The notes: generated from the letters alone by a model not told the origin. A stretch of DNA of 64,000 bases from CAVSRC01 sp963743015 (GCA_963743015.1 CAVUOD010000007.1:154349-218348), one strand, 5' to 3'. Shown: positions 1 to 8,686, numbered from the stretch's first letter. Numbers and translations: made by a program.

Positions 1-95
1 CTTCACGACACTTACGGGATTCAGCAACGGGCGTGGCTGCTGTCATTGGCGGATTTCATTCAAATCGTGAAGGAGCGGCAACACAGCCCATAGCC

Positions 96-383
96 ATGGC
101 GCAGCACAATCAGCCCGACCTCTTCGGCGAAGACGAGGAGCCGGACCTTTTCGGGCCCGACCATGCGCCGCGCGTCTATCGTCCGGACCCGGAGAAGGTG
201 CGCTCGCGGCTGCATCGCATCCTTTCCCAGGCACGGGCGGCGGAGAAGATGCCGTGGGAGCCGACCACGGTGACGCTCTATCGCACGATCTTTCCCCAGA
301 TGAGCAAGTGGCTGCCCGAGGACGAGGCGGCGCAACTATGCTTCGCATTCGATACCGAGATGAAGCGGCTGGAAGCGGCCTAG
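96..383 (+). CDS. Conserved hypothetical protein (95 aa)
   Basis: The protein is small, acidic and soluble. It has two short PDLFG repeats near the N-terminus, then a predicted helical region with a basic stretch (RSRLHRILSQAR), an aromatic turn around MPWEP and a C-terminus ending in MKRLEAA. I recognise it only as the type of small uncharacterised protein conserved in alphaproteobacteria. The frame is open 21 codons further upstream, to position 33, but the ATG at 96 precedes the compact conserved part, so I prefer it. No strong ribosome binding site is visible before either start. It has no signal peptide or membrane segment. It is followed by a cluster of inverted repeats and has no obvious operon partner. 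The function is unknown. Confidence 0.6.
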   Translation: MAQHNQPDLFGEDEEPDLFGPDHAPRVYRPDPEKVRSRLHRILSQARAAEKMPWEPTTVTLYRTIFPQMSKWLPEDEAAQLCFAFDTEMKRLEAA

Positions 384-546
384 ACAGGACTCACCTCTCC
401 CATGGGGAGAGGTCGGCGCAGCGCCAAGTGAGGGGATATTGCCTCACGAGGGTCCATACGCCCTCACCCCACGCACCTAAGTCCCCCCGATCAGGTCGGG
501 GGTCCTAAGGTGCGCGGCCCTCTCCCCTCGGGAGAGGGGAACACCC
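382..546. repeat. Cluster of three intergenic inverted repeats
   Basis: Three palindromic units lie in tandem between a plus-strand gene and a convergent minus-strand gene. The first is CCTCTCCC-ATG-GGGAGAGG. The second is a longer imperfect one running from GCACCT near 474 to AGGTGC near 512. The third is CCTCTCCC-CTC-GGGAGAGG near 521-540. The outer two share identical 8-bp arms. This arrangement resembles the dispersed palindromic (REP/RSA-like) elements common between alphaproteobacterial genes, and it may also end transcription in both directions. There is no U-tract. Confidence 0.6.
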
Positions 547-564
547 GTCCGCCGCGGCTGCCGT

Positions 565-942
565 TCAGCGACCGGCCGGTTGCGGCGGCTGGGTCAGTTC
601 CAGGTGATCGGGATTGCCGTTCAACGCCTTGAGGCCGTGATCGAGGAAGCGGCCTTCGATGATATAGCGCTTGCCTGGCACGATCGCGTCGATGCCGTTG
701 CCGGCGACCGGCAGGTCGTAGCGCCCGATGCGCCCGCCCGGCTCGTCCGAGAACAGGATGTAGCCGCTCTCGCGCGCCAGCAGATAGCCGCGCATCGTCA
801 CGTCCTGGCCGATGAATTTCGCCGCATGGCGGGTGACGGCGCCGACCTTGTGGACGGTGGGCGCGCTGGCGGCGGGCTGGACGGCGGCGGCAACCACCAA
901 TGCCGCCGCCAAAGCAGCCCCCAGGTGACGGAGGTCAACCAT
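565..942 (-). CDS. Secreted OB-fold-like small protein
   Basis: The 125-residue protein starts with an export signal (a short charged start, then an alanine/valine-rich core ending near AASA). The mature part is beta-rich with a G-x-x-V-T-M-R-G-Y-L-L pattern, which resembles an OB-fold (tRNA_anti-like or DUF-type) domain of periplasmic proteins. The frame is open further upstream, but the ATG at 942 gives a proper signal peptide and overlaps the stop of the preceding gene by 8 bases, so the two are probably translationally coupled. The upstream partner encodes a secreted beta-propeller. A shared periplasmic role is an inference from this linkage, and no enzymatic function can be assigned. Confidence 0.6.
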   Translation of the reverse strand: MVDLRHLGAALAAALVVAAAVQPAASAPTVHKVGAVTRHAAKFIGQDVTMRGYLLARESGYILFSDEPGGRIGRYDLPVAGNGIDAIVPGKRYIIEGRFLDHGLKALNGNPDHLELTQPPQPAGR

Positions 943-2011
943 GGGTGGCCGCTTGCGTTGCGGCCGGCTTCGTCGCGGCAGCGCTGGTCGAATCCACCTT
1001 GATGATGTCGAGGCCGTCGGGGATCGCCAGATAGCCGGGCGCCGATCCGCGACGGCCGGTAACCCCGTATTGCCAGAGAATCGTCTTGGTCGCCTTGTCG
1101 ACGACGATGACGCGATGATTGAGATCGTCATTGGCCATGATGTTGCCGTTGGGCAGCTCGATGGCCAGCGACGGGCGGTTGAGCCGCGCGGCACCGGTGG
1201 GGGCGTAATCCCACACCACGTTGCCGTCGCTCGCGATCTCGATGATCTTGCCGGGACGGGTATAGCTGGCGACGAGAAAATTGCCCGCTTTGGTCAGTTG
1301 CGGATCGGACGGATAGCGCATCGGCAGCTTGAGCTTCAGGATCGGCTTCCACGCCGCGTCGAGCTCGGTCACGGAGTGATCGCGGATGGTGCTGATCAGC
1401 ACATGACCGTCGGGCAGCGGCGTATCGCCGTTGGGCGAGGCGAGCAGCGGCGCCGTGCTGCCGCAGCGGTCGGTCAGCCCGGCCTGGCGCACGATCGTCT
1501 TGTCCGGCGCGATTTCGAGGATGCGGCAGTTGCGGATGTCGGCGACGCTGATATCGCCGTTGGCGAGCTGATAGGCATCGTCGGGGAAATTGAGACGGCC
1601 GTTCTTCGCGCCGCGCTTGCCCAGGTCGCCGTATTGCCAGGTGACCCGCTTGGTGGCGATGTCGATGATCTCGATCACCTGCTGATGCTCAAGGCTGACG
1701 ATGACGCTCTTGCCGCCATCGGCGAAGAAGGCATCGTCGGCGCCGGTGCTGTGTGCGATTCCCGTGAAATCGTACTCCCACAGGATCTGCTTGGTCGGAC
1801 TGACCACCAGCACCCGGTTGTTGCCGCGATCGGCGATCAGCACGTTGTAGCCGCCGAGCGCTGCGGCATCCGCCGGCTCCATGGCGGGAAGGGTTGCGGG
1901 GCCGGCCGCGGCGAAGGCCGGCCCCGCTTGCGCTAGCCAGCAGAAACTCACGACAGCGGCGGTGGCGATAGCCGCCGACGAGCCGGCGAAGCGCAAAGCA
2001 AATGTTTTCAT
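935..2011 (-). CDS. Secreted beta-propeller protein (NHL/PQQ-like repeats)
   Basis: The 358-residue protein has an N-terminal signal peptide of about 35 residues (MKTFALRF, hydrophobic core, cleavage near AFAAA). It then has at least six repeats of about 45 residues of the type LIADRGNNRVLVV...ILWEYDF...GDISVADIRNCRILEI. This is the NHL/arylsulfotransferase-like propeller pattern, with recurring D-x-x-N-x-R and W-x-Y motifs. The C-terminus is an Ala/Thr-rich tail. Such propellers usually act as periplasmic binding or scaffold proteins, and no catalytic residues can be pointed out. The stop overlaps the start of the downstream OB-fold-like gene, which suggests a two-gene operon. I see no frameshift. 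Confidence 0.7.
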   Translation of the reverse strand: MKTFALRFAGSSAAIATAAVVSFCWLAQAGPAFAAAGPATLPAMEPADAAALGGYNVLIADRGNNRVLVVSPTKQILWEYDFTGIAHSTGADDAFFADGGKSVIVSLEHQQVIEIIDIATKRVTWQYGDLGKRGAKNGRLNFPDDAYQLANGDISVADIRNCRILEIAPDKTIVRQAGLTDRCGSTAPLLASPNGDTPLPDGHVLISTIRDHSVTELDAAWKPILKLKLPMRYPSDPQLTKAGNFLVASYTRPGKIIEIASDGNVVWDYAPTGAARLNRPSLAIELPNGNIMANDDLNHRVIVVDKATKTILWQYGVTGRRGSAPGYLAIPDGLDIIKVDSTSAAATKPAATQAATHG

Positions 2012-2064
2012 CGGCGCCCATGTTGCACGCCGAAGCTGTCAATTGGCTGATGGTGGCGGCGCGC

Positions 2065-3156
2065 TCAGCCGGCTATGGCGGCCGCCGACAGGGCGCGGGC
2101 ATCGCGAAACGAGATCAGCTTCCGGCGCACCTCGTCCCACAGCACCAGCCGCACGCAGCGGATGCTTTCACCGAGCGACAGCCGCCCGATATCGGCCAGC
2201 TGCGGATGGTCGCGCAGCACGCCGGGCAGCCGGTAATAGGGAATGCGGCTCGACAGATGATGGACGTGGTGGATGCCGATATTGGCGGTGAACCAGCGCA
2301 GGACCCGAGGCAGATCGTAATGCGAACTGCCGTGGAGCGCCGCCTCCGGCTGGCTCCAGTCGACATCCTGCGCCCAGAACGTCGCCTCGAACTGGTGCTG
2401 GACGTAGAACAGCCAGACGCCGATCGCAGCCGCAAGCAGAATGACCGGCAGTTGCAGGAGCAGGAACGGCACCAGGCCGATCACCCACACGAAGCCCGCC
2501 ACAACAACCGCAATGGCAGCGTTGGTGGTCATGGTGCTCGACCACTCGGTCTTGTCCCGCATCGCGCCGATCGGCAGGCGCTGTTGCACAAGGAAGAGAA
2601 AGGCCGGGCCGATGCCGAACATGACGGCCGGATGCCGGTACAGCCGATAGCGCAGGCGCCGCCACCACGGCAGCGCCACGTATTCGCGCACCGTCAGGGT
2701 GACGATGTCGCCGATGCCGCGGCGGGCGAGATTGCCCGACCCGGCGTGGTGCATGTTGTGCGAGCGGCGCCAGAAGCCGTAGGGCGTCAGCGTCAGCACG
2801 CCGATCCCGCGGCCGACCCAGTCGTTCAGCCGCCTTGTACGGAAGAAGGCGCCATGACCGCAATCGTGCTGGATCATGAACAGGCGGACGAGGAAACCGG
2901 CCGTCGGCAATGCCAGCAGCAGCGACAGCCAGTAGGACCAGGACAAGGCCACCCACATCGCCCCCCACAGCAGGAACAGGGGCGCCACGGTGATCGCCAG
3001 TTCCACGAAGCTGCGCCCGTGGTCGGGATCGCGATAGGCGGCCAGCTTGCGCAGCCAGCCGCGCGCTGCCAGGGCAGCGGCGGCGTCAACTTGGCGATTG
3101 GCAGGCAAGGCCGTTGCGGCAGCGGACCTCAATGCTTCTTCGGCCTGATCCGCCAC
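2065..3156 (-). CDS. Membrane fatty acid desaturase family protein
   Basis: This is a diiron membrane desaturase (DesA/FADS superfamily) that would introduce a double bond into acyl chains of membrane lipids. All three histidine boxes are present and in order: HDCGH after the second hydrophobic segment, HNMHH about 35 residues later, and HHVHH in the C-terminal third, with a further conserved QHQFE. Four or more hydrophobic segments surround them. The start is uncertain: no ATG lies near the N-terminus, so I use the GTG at 3156, and a TTG about 24 bases downstream is an alternative. With either one the N-terminus overlaps or abuts the small gene ending at 3129. Length and motifs look complete. 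Substrate and regiospecificity cannot be read from sequence. Confidence 0.85.
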   Translation of the reverse strand: MADQAEEALRSAAATALPANRQVDAAAALAARGWLRKLAAYRDPDHGRSFVELAITVAPLFLLWGAMWVALSWSYWLSLLLALPTAGFLVRLFMIQHDCGHGAFFRTRRLNDWVGRGIGVLTLTPYGFWRRSHNMHHAGSGNLARRGIGDIVTLTVREYVALPWWRRLRYRLYRHPAVMFGIGPAFLFLVQQRLPIGAMRDKTEWSSTMTTNAAIAVVVAGFVWVIGLVPFLLLQLPVILLAAAIGVWLFYVQHQFEATFWAQDVDWSQPEAALHGSSHYDLPRVLRWFTANIGIHHVHHLSSRIPYYRLPGVLRDHPQLADIGRLSLGESIRCVRLVLWDEVRRKLISFRDARALSAAAIAG

Positions 3157-3350
3157 AACTGAAATCCGTGCTCGCGGATCGATTCTTCGATCTGGCCGCG
3201 CGGCAGACCGTGAGGCGGATCGCGCTCGGCGGACACCACACCGGTCGCCGTCCACGGCGCGAACTTCTCCGGCAGCCGGCTGCCGGCCGAATCTTCGGCG
3301 AAGGCGCGCATGGCGCTGCGCACCTCCGACTTGAAGACGTACATCCTCAT
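3129..3350 (-). CDS. Conserved small protein upstream of desaturase (73 aa)
   Basis: The protein is short, basic and soluble, starting MRMYVFKSEVRS and ending QLWRIRPKKH. This pattern (V-F-K-S-E-V-R, A-F-A, L-P-E-K-F-x-P-W, P-H-G-L-P-R, G-F-Q-L-W-R) is familiar from small uncharacterised rhizobial proteins of about 70 residues. The ATG at 3350 is preceded by AAAGGA at a good distance. A further ATG seven codons upstream lacks such a site. The 3' end overlaps the likely GTG start of the desaturase gene, which suggests coupling. It has no membrane segment and no known function. Confidence 0.7.
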   Translation of the reverse strand: MRMYVFKSEVRSAMRAFAEDSAGSRLPEKFAPWTATGVVSAERDPPHGLPRGQIEESIREHGFQLWRIRPKKH

Positions 3351-3413
3351 CGGAATCCTTTCGACGCGCACCCTGCCCGCCAGGAGCAGCGTCGCGAACT
3401 TGCGTGGCCGCGG

Positions 3414-3623
3414 CTACGCGACTTCGAGCTTGCTGACGGCAATCTTGCCGGAGCGCGGATCGGTCTCGGTTTCGAAGGAGACCTTCTGACCTTCATTGAG
3501 CGAGGAGATGCCGGCGCGCTCGAGAGCGGTCGCGTGGACGAACACATCCTTGCTGCCGTCGTCGGGCTGGATGAAGCCGTAGCCACGCTGGCCATTGTAG
3601 AATTTCACGGTACCAGCAATCAT
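3414..3623 (-). CDS. cspA: Cold-shock protein, CspA family
   Basis: The 69-residue single cold-shock domain protein binds single-stranded RNA/DNA and acts as an RNA chaperone in the cytoplasm. Both RNP motifs are visible: RNP1 as GYGFIQ (canonical KGFGFI) and RNP2 as VFVHATAL. The start MIAGTVKFYNGQRGYG and the acidic C-terminal part are typical. The ATG at 3623 follows AGGAAGG at 8 bases. The frame stays open for 46 codons upstream, but that part is not protein-like. The upstream region is AT-richer than its surroundings and long, as expected for the leader of a cold-shock mRNA. Several paralogues usually occur per genome, so the gene number cannot be assigned. Confidence 0.9.
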   Translation of the reverse strand: MIAGTVKFYNGQRGYGFIQPDDGSKDVFVHATALERAGISSLNEGQKVSFETETDPRSGKIAVSKLEVA

Positions 3624-3840
3624 GAGTCGACCTTCCTGGTTGTCATGCACGCAAAGGAACCGAACCGCACAGTTGTTCAATTCCCCGTTCGTCGAATTTG
3701 GAAAGAAAACCTGAAGCGCGCTCCAAAACACAGGAGCTACTCGGCCCAGTCGTCCGGCCAAATAACGACTTTTTACTTATTGTTCCTGAGGCGAAAATTC
3801 AAGGGCAAACGGTTGCCGCAACGATTTGACGCGCCAGCGC
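3624..3840 (-). promoter_or_regulatory. Leader/promoter region of the cold-shock gene
   Basis: About 200 bases without a convincing gene precede cspA. The stretch is clearly richer in A+T than the flanks (for example the TAAAAAG/ATTTTCG tracts near 3765-3800). On the minus strand TTGAAT followed after about 17 bases by TAAGTA is a weak candidate promoter, which would leave a leader of about 150 nucleotides. Long structured leaders are known for cspA-type mRNAs. Thermosensing here is an inference only. Confidence 0.35.
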
Positions 3841-3914
3841 CCGGCTGTACCGCGATGAAATAGCTGGATTTATTGCCGGACGCCGCTTGCGCCCGACGGA
3901 TCGCCCCCCGGCCC

Positions 3915-4817
3915 TCACACCACCACGACGCCGGTGTGCTTGGCCTTGTCTTCCGGCTCGACATGGATGGCGATGTGGGTATCGGGCATTGCACTGCGCA
4001 GCGCCTTTTCGATGCGGTCGCAGATCGCGTGGCTCTCCGACACCGCCATGGCACCCGGCACCACCAGGTGGAACTCGACGAAGGTCATGCGGCCGGCATG
4101 GCGCGTGCGCACGTCATGCGCCTCGATCGCCCCTTCGGCGTTCTCCGAGATGATGGTGCGGATGCGGTCGAGCGTCTCCGCCGGCACCGCTTCGTCCATC
4201 AGCCCGCCGACCGAAACGCGGATCAGCTTCCAGCCCTGCCACAGGATATTGACCGCCACCGCCGCCGCCAGCAGCGGGTCGAGCACCAGCCAGCCGGTCA
4301 GCACCACCAGGACGAGGCCAACGAAGACGCCGGCCGAGGTGGCCACGTCGGTGAACAGGTGGACGCCGTCGGCGGCCAGCGCCAGGGAGCGCCGCTTGCG
4401 CCCGACCGTCACCAGCACGGTCGCCCAGACGCCGTTGATCGCGCTGGCGAAGAGATTGACGGCGAGGCCGAGGGCCGGCTGTTCGAGCGCGCGCGGATGC
4501 TGGAAGCCGACCCAGGCGGAGGTCAGGATCGACACCGCGGCGACGATGATCAGCACCCCTTCCAGCACCACCGAGAAATATTCCGCCTTGCTGTGACCGA
4601 AGGGATGATTGGCATCGGCGGGGATGGCCGCGTAGCGGATGGCGACGACCGCGGCGACGGCCGTGGCCACGTTGACGAAGCTCTCCAGCGCGTCCGACCA
4701 CAGCGCCACCGAGCCGGTGAGCCCCCAGGCCCAGAACTTCAGCGCCAGTACCAGGACGCCGACGGCGACGCTCACCAGTGCCAGTCGCGATGTCGATGCA
4801 GAGATGCGGTTCGGCAT
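3915..4817 (-). CDS. Cation diffusion facilitator (CDF) metal exporter
   Basis: The 300-residue inner-membrane protein has six hydrophobic segments and a C-terminal cytoplasmic domain. It exchanges divalent metal (Zn, Fe, Mn, Co or Cd) for protons. The metal-site motif S-D-A-L-E-S lies in the second segment (D42) and H-L-F-T-D in the fifth (H153, D157). The loop motif HPFGHSKAEY follows the second segment, as in the FieF/CDF signature. The C-terminal domain carries the ferredoxin-like pattern ending in ISVEPED-like HVEPED. The A-site reads D42 in SDALES, so metal choice cannot be deduced. It stands alone, and the next gene on this strand is the cold-shock gene. It looks intact. Confidence 0.88.
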   Translation of the reverse strand: MPNRISASTSRLALVSVAVGVLVLALKFWAWGLTGSVALWSDALESFVNVATAVAAVVAIRYAAIPADANHPFGHSKAEYFSVVLEGVLIIVAAVSILTSAWVGFQHPRALEQPALGLAVNLFASAINGVWATVLVTVGRKRRSLALAADGVHLFTDVATSAGVFVGLVLVVLTGWLVLDPLLAAAVAVNILWQGWKLIRVSVGGLMDEAVPAETLDRIRTIISENAEGAIEAHDVRTRHAGRMTFVEFHLVVPGAMAVSESHAICDRIEKALRSAMPDTHIAIHVEPEDKAKHTGVVVV

Positions 4818-5064
4818 GTCAGTACGTTCGTTCGATTGCGTGCACGCGATTCAGCCCGACGGCCGCTGCCGGGATACCCCATTTGGCCGGCTGCCGCCAC
4901 GCGCGCTTCGCGCCTTCGACAGCGGATCGCCGCATCAGTCGAGAAATGGAATTGATACGAATTGGCTGCAACCGGGTTTGAAGGCCGTCGTCGCGCGAAT
5001 ATCCACAGTCATAAGCTGCGTATTCAGAACGACTTGGGTCCCCTCGCTCACATCACGCTTGCGC

Positions 5065-5088
5065 TGCCGCAGTGCGGCAAGTTTTTTT
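5065..5088 (+). terminator. Hairpin with T-tract upstream of small membrane peptide
   Basis: TGCCGC-AGT-GCGGCA followed by AG and seven T residues forms a compact rho-independent terminator shape on the plus strand. No plus-strand gene ends just before it, so it may end a short unannotated RNA or leftward leader transcript. It lies immediately upstream of a promoter-like sequence. The surrounding 4818-5149 stretch otherwise holds no gene I can support. Confidence 0.45.
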
Positions 5089-5089
5089 C

Positions 5090-5117
5090 TTGTCGCGCGG
5101 TCCCGGTACGGTAGACT
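5090..5117 (+). promoter_or_regulatory. Candidate sigma-70 promoter for the 27-aa peptide
   Basis: TTGTCG and TAGACT are separated by 16 bases and lie 33 bases before the start codon of the small membrane peptide at 5150. Both hexamers are close to the housekeeping consensus. The sequence sits directly after a terminator-like hairpin, so the small gene probably forms its own transcription unit. Confidence 0.4.
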
Positions 5118-5149
5118 CGTCATCGTGCCAAAGGTACGGGAGACAGACC

Positions 5150-5233
5150 ATGAGCCTATCTCGACCGTTCCATGTGGTCATCGTGTTTGCGGCGTTTCTG
5201 TTCATCGGGGCCATTATCATCGGCGCCCTGTAG
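5150..5233 (+). CDS. 27-residue single-pass membrane peptide
   Basis: This short reading frame encodes a peptide with a basic start (MSLSRPFH) followed by about 17 hydrophobic residues (VVIVFAAFLFIGAIIIG) that would span the membrane once. GGGAG lies 8 bases before the ATG, a candidate promoter lies at 5090-5117, and the frame closes with TAG at 5231. The strong hydrophobicity, good start signals and own promoter make it a plausible real small protein. Such short membrane peptides often modulate a transporter or sensor. The neighbours are a metal exporter and a potassium transporter, both divergent or convergent. I cannot name a family, and the function is unknown. Confidence 0.5.
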   Translation: MSLSRPFHVVIVFAAFLFIGAIIIGAL

Positions 5234-5326
5234 CGACGCTGGCGGCACGTCAATTTGGGGCCTGACGGATCGGTTGGAGGCCGGAATCGCGAGGGAGCGG
5301 TGCCGGCCTCCGCCTTATGTGGCCGG

Positions 5327-6777
5327 TCACCGATAGAAGCTCGGCAGGAACAGGATCATCACGCCGAGGATCTCCAGCCGTCCGACGATCATGGCGATGG
5401 AGAGCAGCGCCTTGGCCATCTCCGGCATGTGGGCGAAGTTGCCGGCCGGGCCGATCGCTTCGGTGATTCCCGGGCCGACATTGCCGAGGGTGGCCGCCGT
5501 CGCCGACATGGCGGTTGCCGCATCGAGCCCGGTGAGGCTGACCAGCACCGACACGATCACGAAGGCAAGCAGATAGAGGAAGACGAAGGTGCCGACCGAG
5601 GCCGCCTCGTCTTCCGACACCACCCGCCGTGCATAGCGCAGCGGACTGACCGTGTGCGGGTGCAGCGCCTGGCGGATGTGCTGGACGACGACGCGCCCCA
5701 TGATCTGGAAGCGGAACACCTTGATGGCACCGGCGGTCGAGCCGGTGCAGCCGCCGACGAACGACACCATGAAGATGAAGACCGCGGCGAAGGGCCCCCA
5801 GGCAGCGAAGTCGCCCGAGCCGAAACCGGTGGTCGTCATGATCGACACGACCGTGAAGGCCGCATTGGTCACGTCGCCGAAGCCCCCGTGGCCGGGTTGC
5901 AGCACCAGCCACACGGCGAAGATCGCCGACAGGACGCCGCGCAATGATGAAATAGGCGACCACCTGCGGGTCGACGCGCTCGCTGAGGCGGCCCGCGCCG
6001 GAAGAGCCGCATATAGGCGAGAAAGGGCAGGCTGCCGGCCGTCATGAAGACCACCGACGCCCAGTCGAGCGCATTGCTGCCGAACCACGAGAACGAGGCA
6101 TCGTGGGTCGAGTAGCCGCCGGTGCACACCGTGGTGAAGGCGTGGTTGAGCGCATCGAACGGCGTCATGCCCAGCGCCCAGTAGGACAGGAAGCAGGCGA
6201 CGGTGATCGCGATATAGATGCGGCCGACGGAACTGGCGACATTGCGCACGCGCGGCACCACGTCCTCCGAGCGGTCGGACGATTCCAGCCGGAACAGCTG
6301 CATGCCGCCGATCTTGAGGAAGGGCAGGATGACGATGGCCAGCCCGACGATGCCGATGCCGCCGATCCATTGCAGGGTGGAGCGCCACAGCAGCACCGAA
6401 GGCGGCAGCGCATCGAGCCCGGTGAGCACCGTCGAGCCGGTGGTGGTCAGCCCCGAGGCGGATTCGAAATAGGCATCGAGCAGGCTGAGATTGGTCGGCG
6501 CCGCCATCAGCGGCAGCGCCCCGAACAGGGGCACCACGAACCACGAGACGACGGTCAGCAGCGCTGCATCGCGGAAACGCAGCTGGAAGGGCCGCCCCTT
6601 GGTGGTGAGCACGCAGGCCCCGGCGAACAGCGAAGTGATCGCGGCATTGACGGCGAAGACCCCGGCAAGCCCGTCGCTCGCGGCCAGCGAGACCAGCGCC
6701 ATCGCCCCCTCGCCCGCTGCAATTGCAAAGAGAATCCAGCCGAGAGTGAGAACGGCCGGCCAGATCTGTGGCAGCAA
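5327..6777 (-). pseudogene. trkH: TrkH-family potassium uptake protein, two frameshifts
   Basis: Translated in three successive frames this gives one continuous TrkH/KtrB-type protein of about 482 residues, the membrane channel subunit of the Trk K+ uptake system. Selectivity-loop signatures are intact: GLTTTGST, TVCTGGYST, TTTGFGSGD and LGNVGPG, spaced as in the four-repeat TrkH fold. The first frame break is near 5990 (GGGCC run) and the second near 5947. Both behave as single inserted bases, and total length is 3n+2. The start is probably the TTG at 6777. The rest of the protein is undamaged, so sequencing error or very recent inactivation are both possible. No trkA lies in the window. Confidence 0.85.
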
Positions 6778-6871
6778 GCGCCTGCGTCTCCCGTCCTGGA
6801 CCCGCCGGATCCGAATCGACCGGTCGCAACGATTTAACGCGGAAGCGGCTGGCGGGCCAAGCCGGCTCCGG

Positions 6872-7650
6872 TCACCAGGTGGCGGGCTTGCCGTCGCGGA
6901 AGAAGCCGCCGGTGGCCTCGCCCGGCGTCGCCGCCCAGACCACCGACGCCGCGCCTTGCTCGACGCTGCGCGGGGCTGAATTGCCGCCCATGCGCGTGCG
7001 CACCCAGCCCGGGACAGACCGCATTGACGCGGATGCGGCGCGGCTTGAGATCGCGGGCGTAGAGCTTGGCAAGCGCGATGATCGCCGCCTTGGAGACGCG
7101 GTAGGCGGAGGCCGGCCAGCCGACTTCCGGTAGGTTCCGGCAGGCGACGGCGTCGGCGAATTCATCGACCAGCGCGACCAGCTGGTCGCGGGTGAGGTCG
7201 GGATCGGCGAAGCGGGCGCGCAGCGCCGGCCCATAGGCATCGCAGTTCCCCCATGCCGCTCGACACCATGACGATGGCGCCGCCGTCGTTGATCTAGCGG
7301 CAGCAGCGCCTCGGTCAGGTCGAGTGCGCCGAAGAAATTGATCGCCAGCGTGTCGCGAACGACCTCGCTGTCGAAGCCGTTGAGCGAAACGGCCGCGTTG
7401 TTGACGAGTCACGTCGAGCCTGCGGCCCTGCTGGCGCAGGTCCTCGGCAAGGGTGGCGATGTCGGCGCGCCGAGGTCACGTCGAGACGGGCAAATGCGAC
7501 GCCCAGCGTGTCGGCCGCCGCCTGCCCGTCGCACGCGTCGCGGGCGGTCAGGATGACCGAGAAGCCTGCCGCCTTGAGCTGGCGGCAGGTTTCCAGCCCG
7601 ATGCCGCGGTTGGCGCCGGTGACCAGGATCGTCTTGCCGGCGGCAGCCAT
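6872..7650 (-). pseudogene. SDR-family oxidoreductase, multiply frameshifted
   Basis: The three minus frames together spell a short-chain dehydrogenase/reductase of about 250 residues. The N-terminus reads KTILVTGANRGIG (cofactor loop). An NNAAVS motif is visible near 7395-7415. The catalytic Y-x-x-x-K occurs as AYRVSKAA near 7085-7110, and the C-terminus ends GGFFRDGKPATW. At least four breaks separate these blocks (near 7480, 7430, 7290-7240 and 7010). Substrate cannot be named. The gene ends 3 bases after the pirin gene in the same direction, so the two probably form an operon. The density of breaks is high, so it is either decayed or poorly sequenced. Confidence 0.75.
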
Positions 7651-7653
7651 CGG

Positions 7654-8568
7654 CTACGCCGACTCCTTGATGAAGTCGCCCGTCTGCAGGTCGCGCACGG
7701 CCTGCTGCAGTTCGGCCTGCGTGTTCATCACGATCGGCCCGTACCAGGCGACCGGCTCCTTGAGCGGCTTGCCCGAAACCAGCAGGAAGCGGATGCCCTC
7801 GTCGCCTGCCTGCACCGTAACCTCGTCGCCGGAATCGAACAACACCATGGAACGGTTGCCCACCGTCTCGCGCACCAGCAGCTCGTTGCCGTCGGCATCG
7901 CTCTTCTCGGTGAGCACGCCGAACGGGTGGGAGGCATCGCGGAACGTGCCCGAGCCCTCGAAGACATAGGCAAAGGCGTGGCGGCGCGTCTCCACCGGCA
8001 GGATCTTCTTCTTGCCCGGCGGCACCCACACGTCGATGTAGTTCGGATCGGCGGCGACGCCCTCGACCGGGCCGGTCTTGCCCCAGAAATTGCCGACCAC
8101 GACACGCACAACCGTCCCGTCGTCGTCGACCACCTCCGGAATGTCGGCGGCGTGGATGTCCTGGTAGCGCGGCCTCGTCATCTTCAGCGATGCCGGCAGA
8201 TTGGCCCACAGCTGGAAGCCGTGCATGCGGCCCTTCGGATCGCCCTGCGGCATCTCCTGATGCATGATGCCGCTGCCCGCCGTCATCCACTGGACGTCGC
8301 CGGCACCGAGCTTGCCGCGATTTCCCAGGCTGTCGCCGTGCTCGACCGTGCCGGCGAGCACATAGGTGATGGTCTCGATGCCGCGATGCGGATGCCACGG
8401 GAAGCCGGCGAGAAAGTCCTCCGGGTTCTCGTTGCGGAAATCGTCGAACAGCAGGAACGGATCGAAGTCGCGCGTCTGCCCGAAGCCGAAGGCACGGTGA
8501 AGCTTCACGCCGGCGCCTTCGAGAGTGGGCTTGGCATCGACCACGCGCTTGACGGGACGAAGGGACAT
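7654..8568 (-). CDS. Pirin family protein
   Basis: The bicupin protein of about 304 residues belongs to the pirin/YhhW family, cytoplasmic metal-binding proteins some of which have quercetin dioxygenase activity. The metal-ligand set is intact in the N-terminal cupin: H59 and H61 in WHPHRG, then H103 and E105 in HQEMP. The C-terminal cupin region (VPPGKKKILPVETRRHAF to the end) is complete. I chose the second ATG at 8568 because GGAGG lies 9 bases before it. The first ATG, five codons upstream, overlaps that site. A broken SDR gene follows after 3 bases. Function beyond the family is not predictable. Confidence 0.88.
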   Translation of the reverse strand: MSLRPVKRVVDAKPTLEGAGVKLHRAFGFGQTRDFDPFLLFDDFRNENPEDFLAGFPWHPHRGIETITYVLAGTVEHGDSLGNRGKLGAGDVQWMTAGSGIMHQEMPQGDPKGRMHGFQLWANLPASLKMTRPRYQDIHAADIPEVVDDDGTVVRVVVGNFWGKTGPVEGVAADPNYIDVWVPPGKKKILPVETRRHAFAYVFEGSGTFRDASHPFGVLTEKSDADGNELLVRETVGNRSMVLFDSGDEVTVQAGDEGIRFLLVSGKPLKEPVAWYGPIVMNTQAELQQAVRDLQTGDFIKESA

Positions 8569-8686
8569 GGGGACTGCCTCCATTGGAATGGTTCAATGGT
8601 CACTGTTGGTAACCATAGATGGGGGTCTTCGCACAAGAGGCAAGTCCCGTGCCCGGCGCCGGATGCAGGGCTGGTCTGCGGTTGCC

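Noticed and set aside
4935..5123. 62-codon frame on the minus strand
   Set aside because: It has no recognisable family and no good ribosome binding site, and it overlaps the promoter and hairpin of the small membrane peptide.
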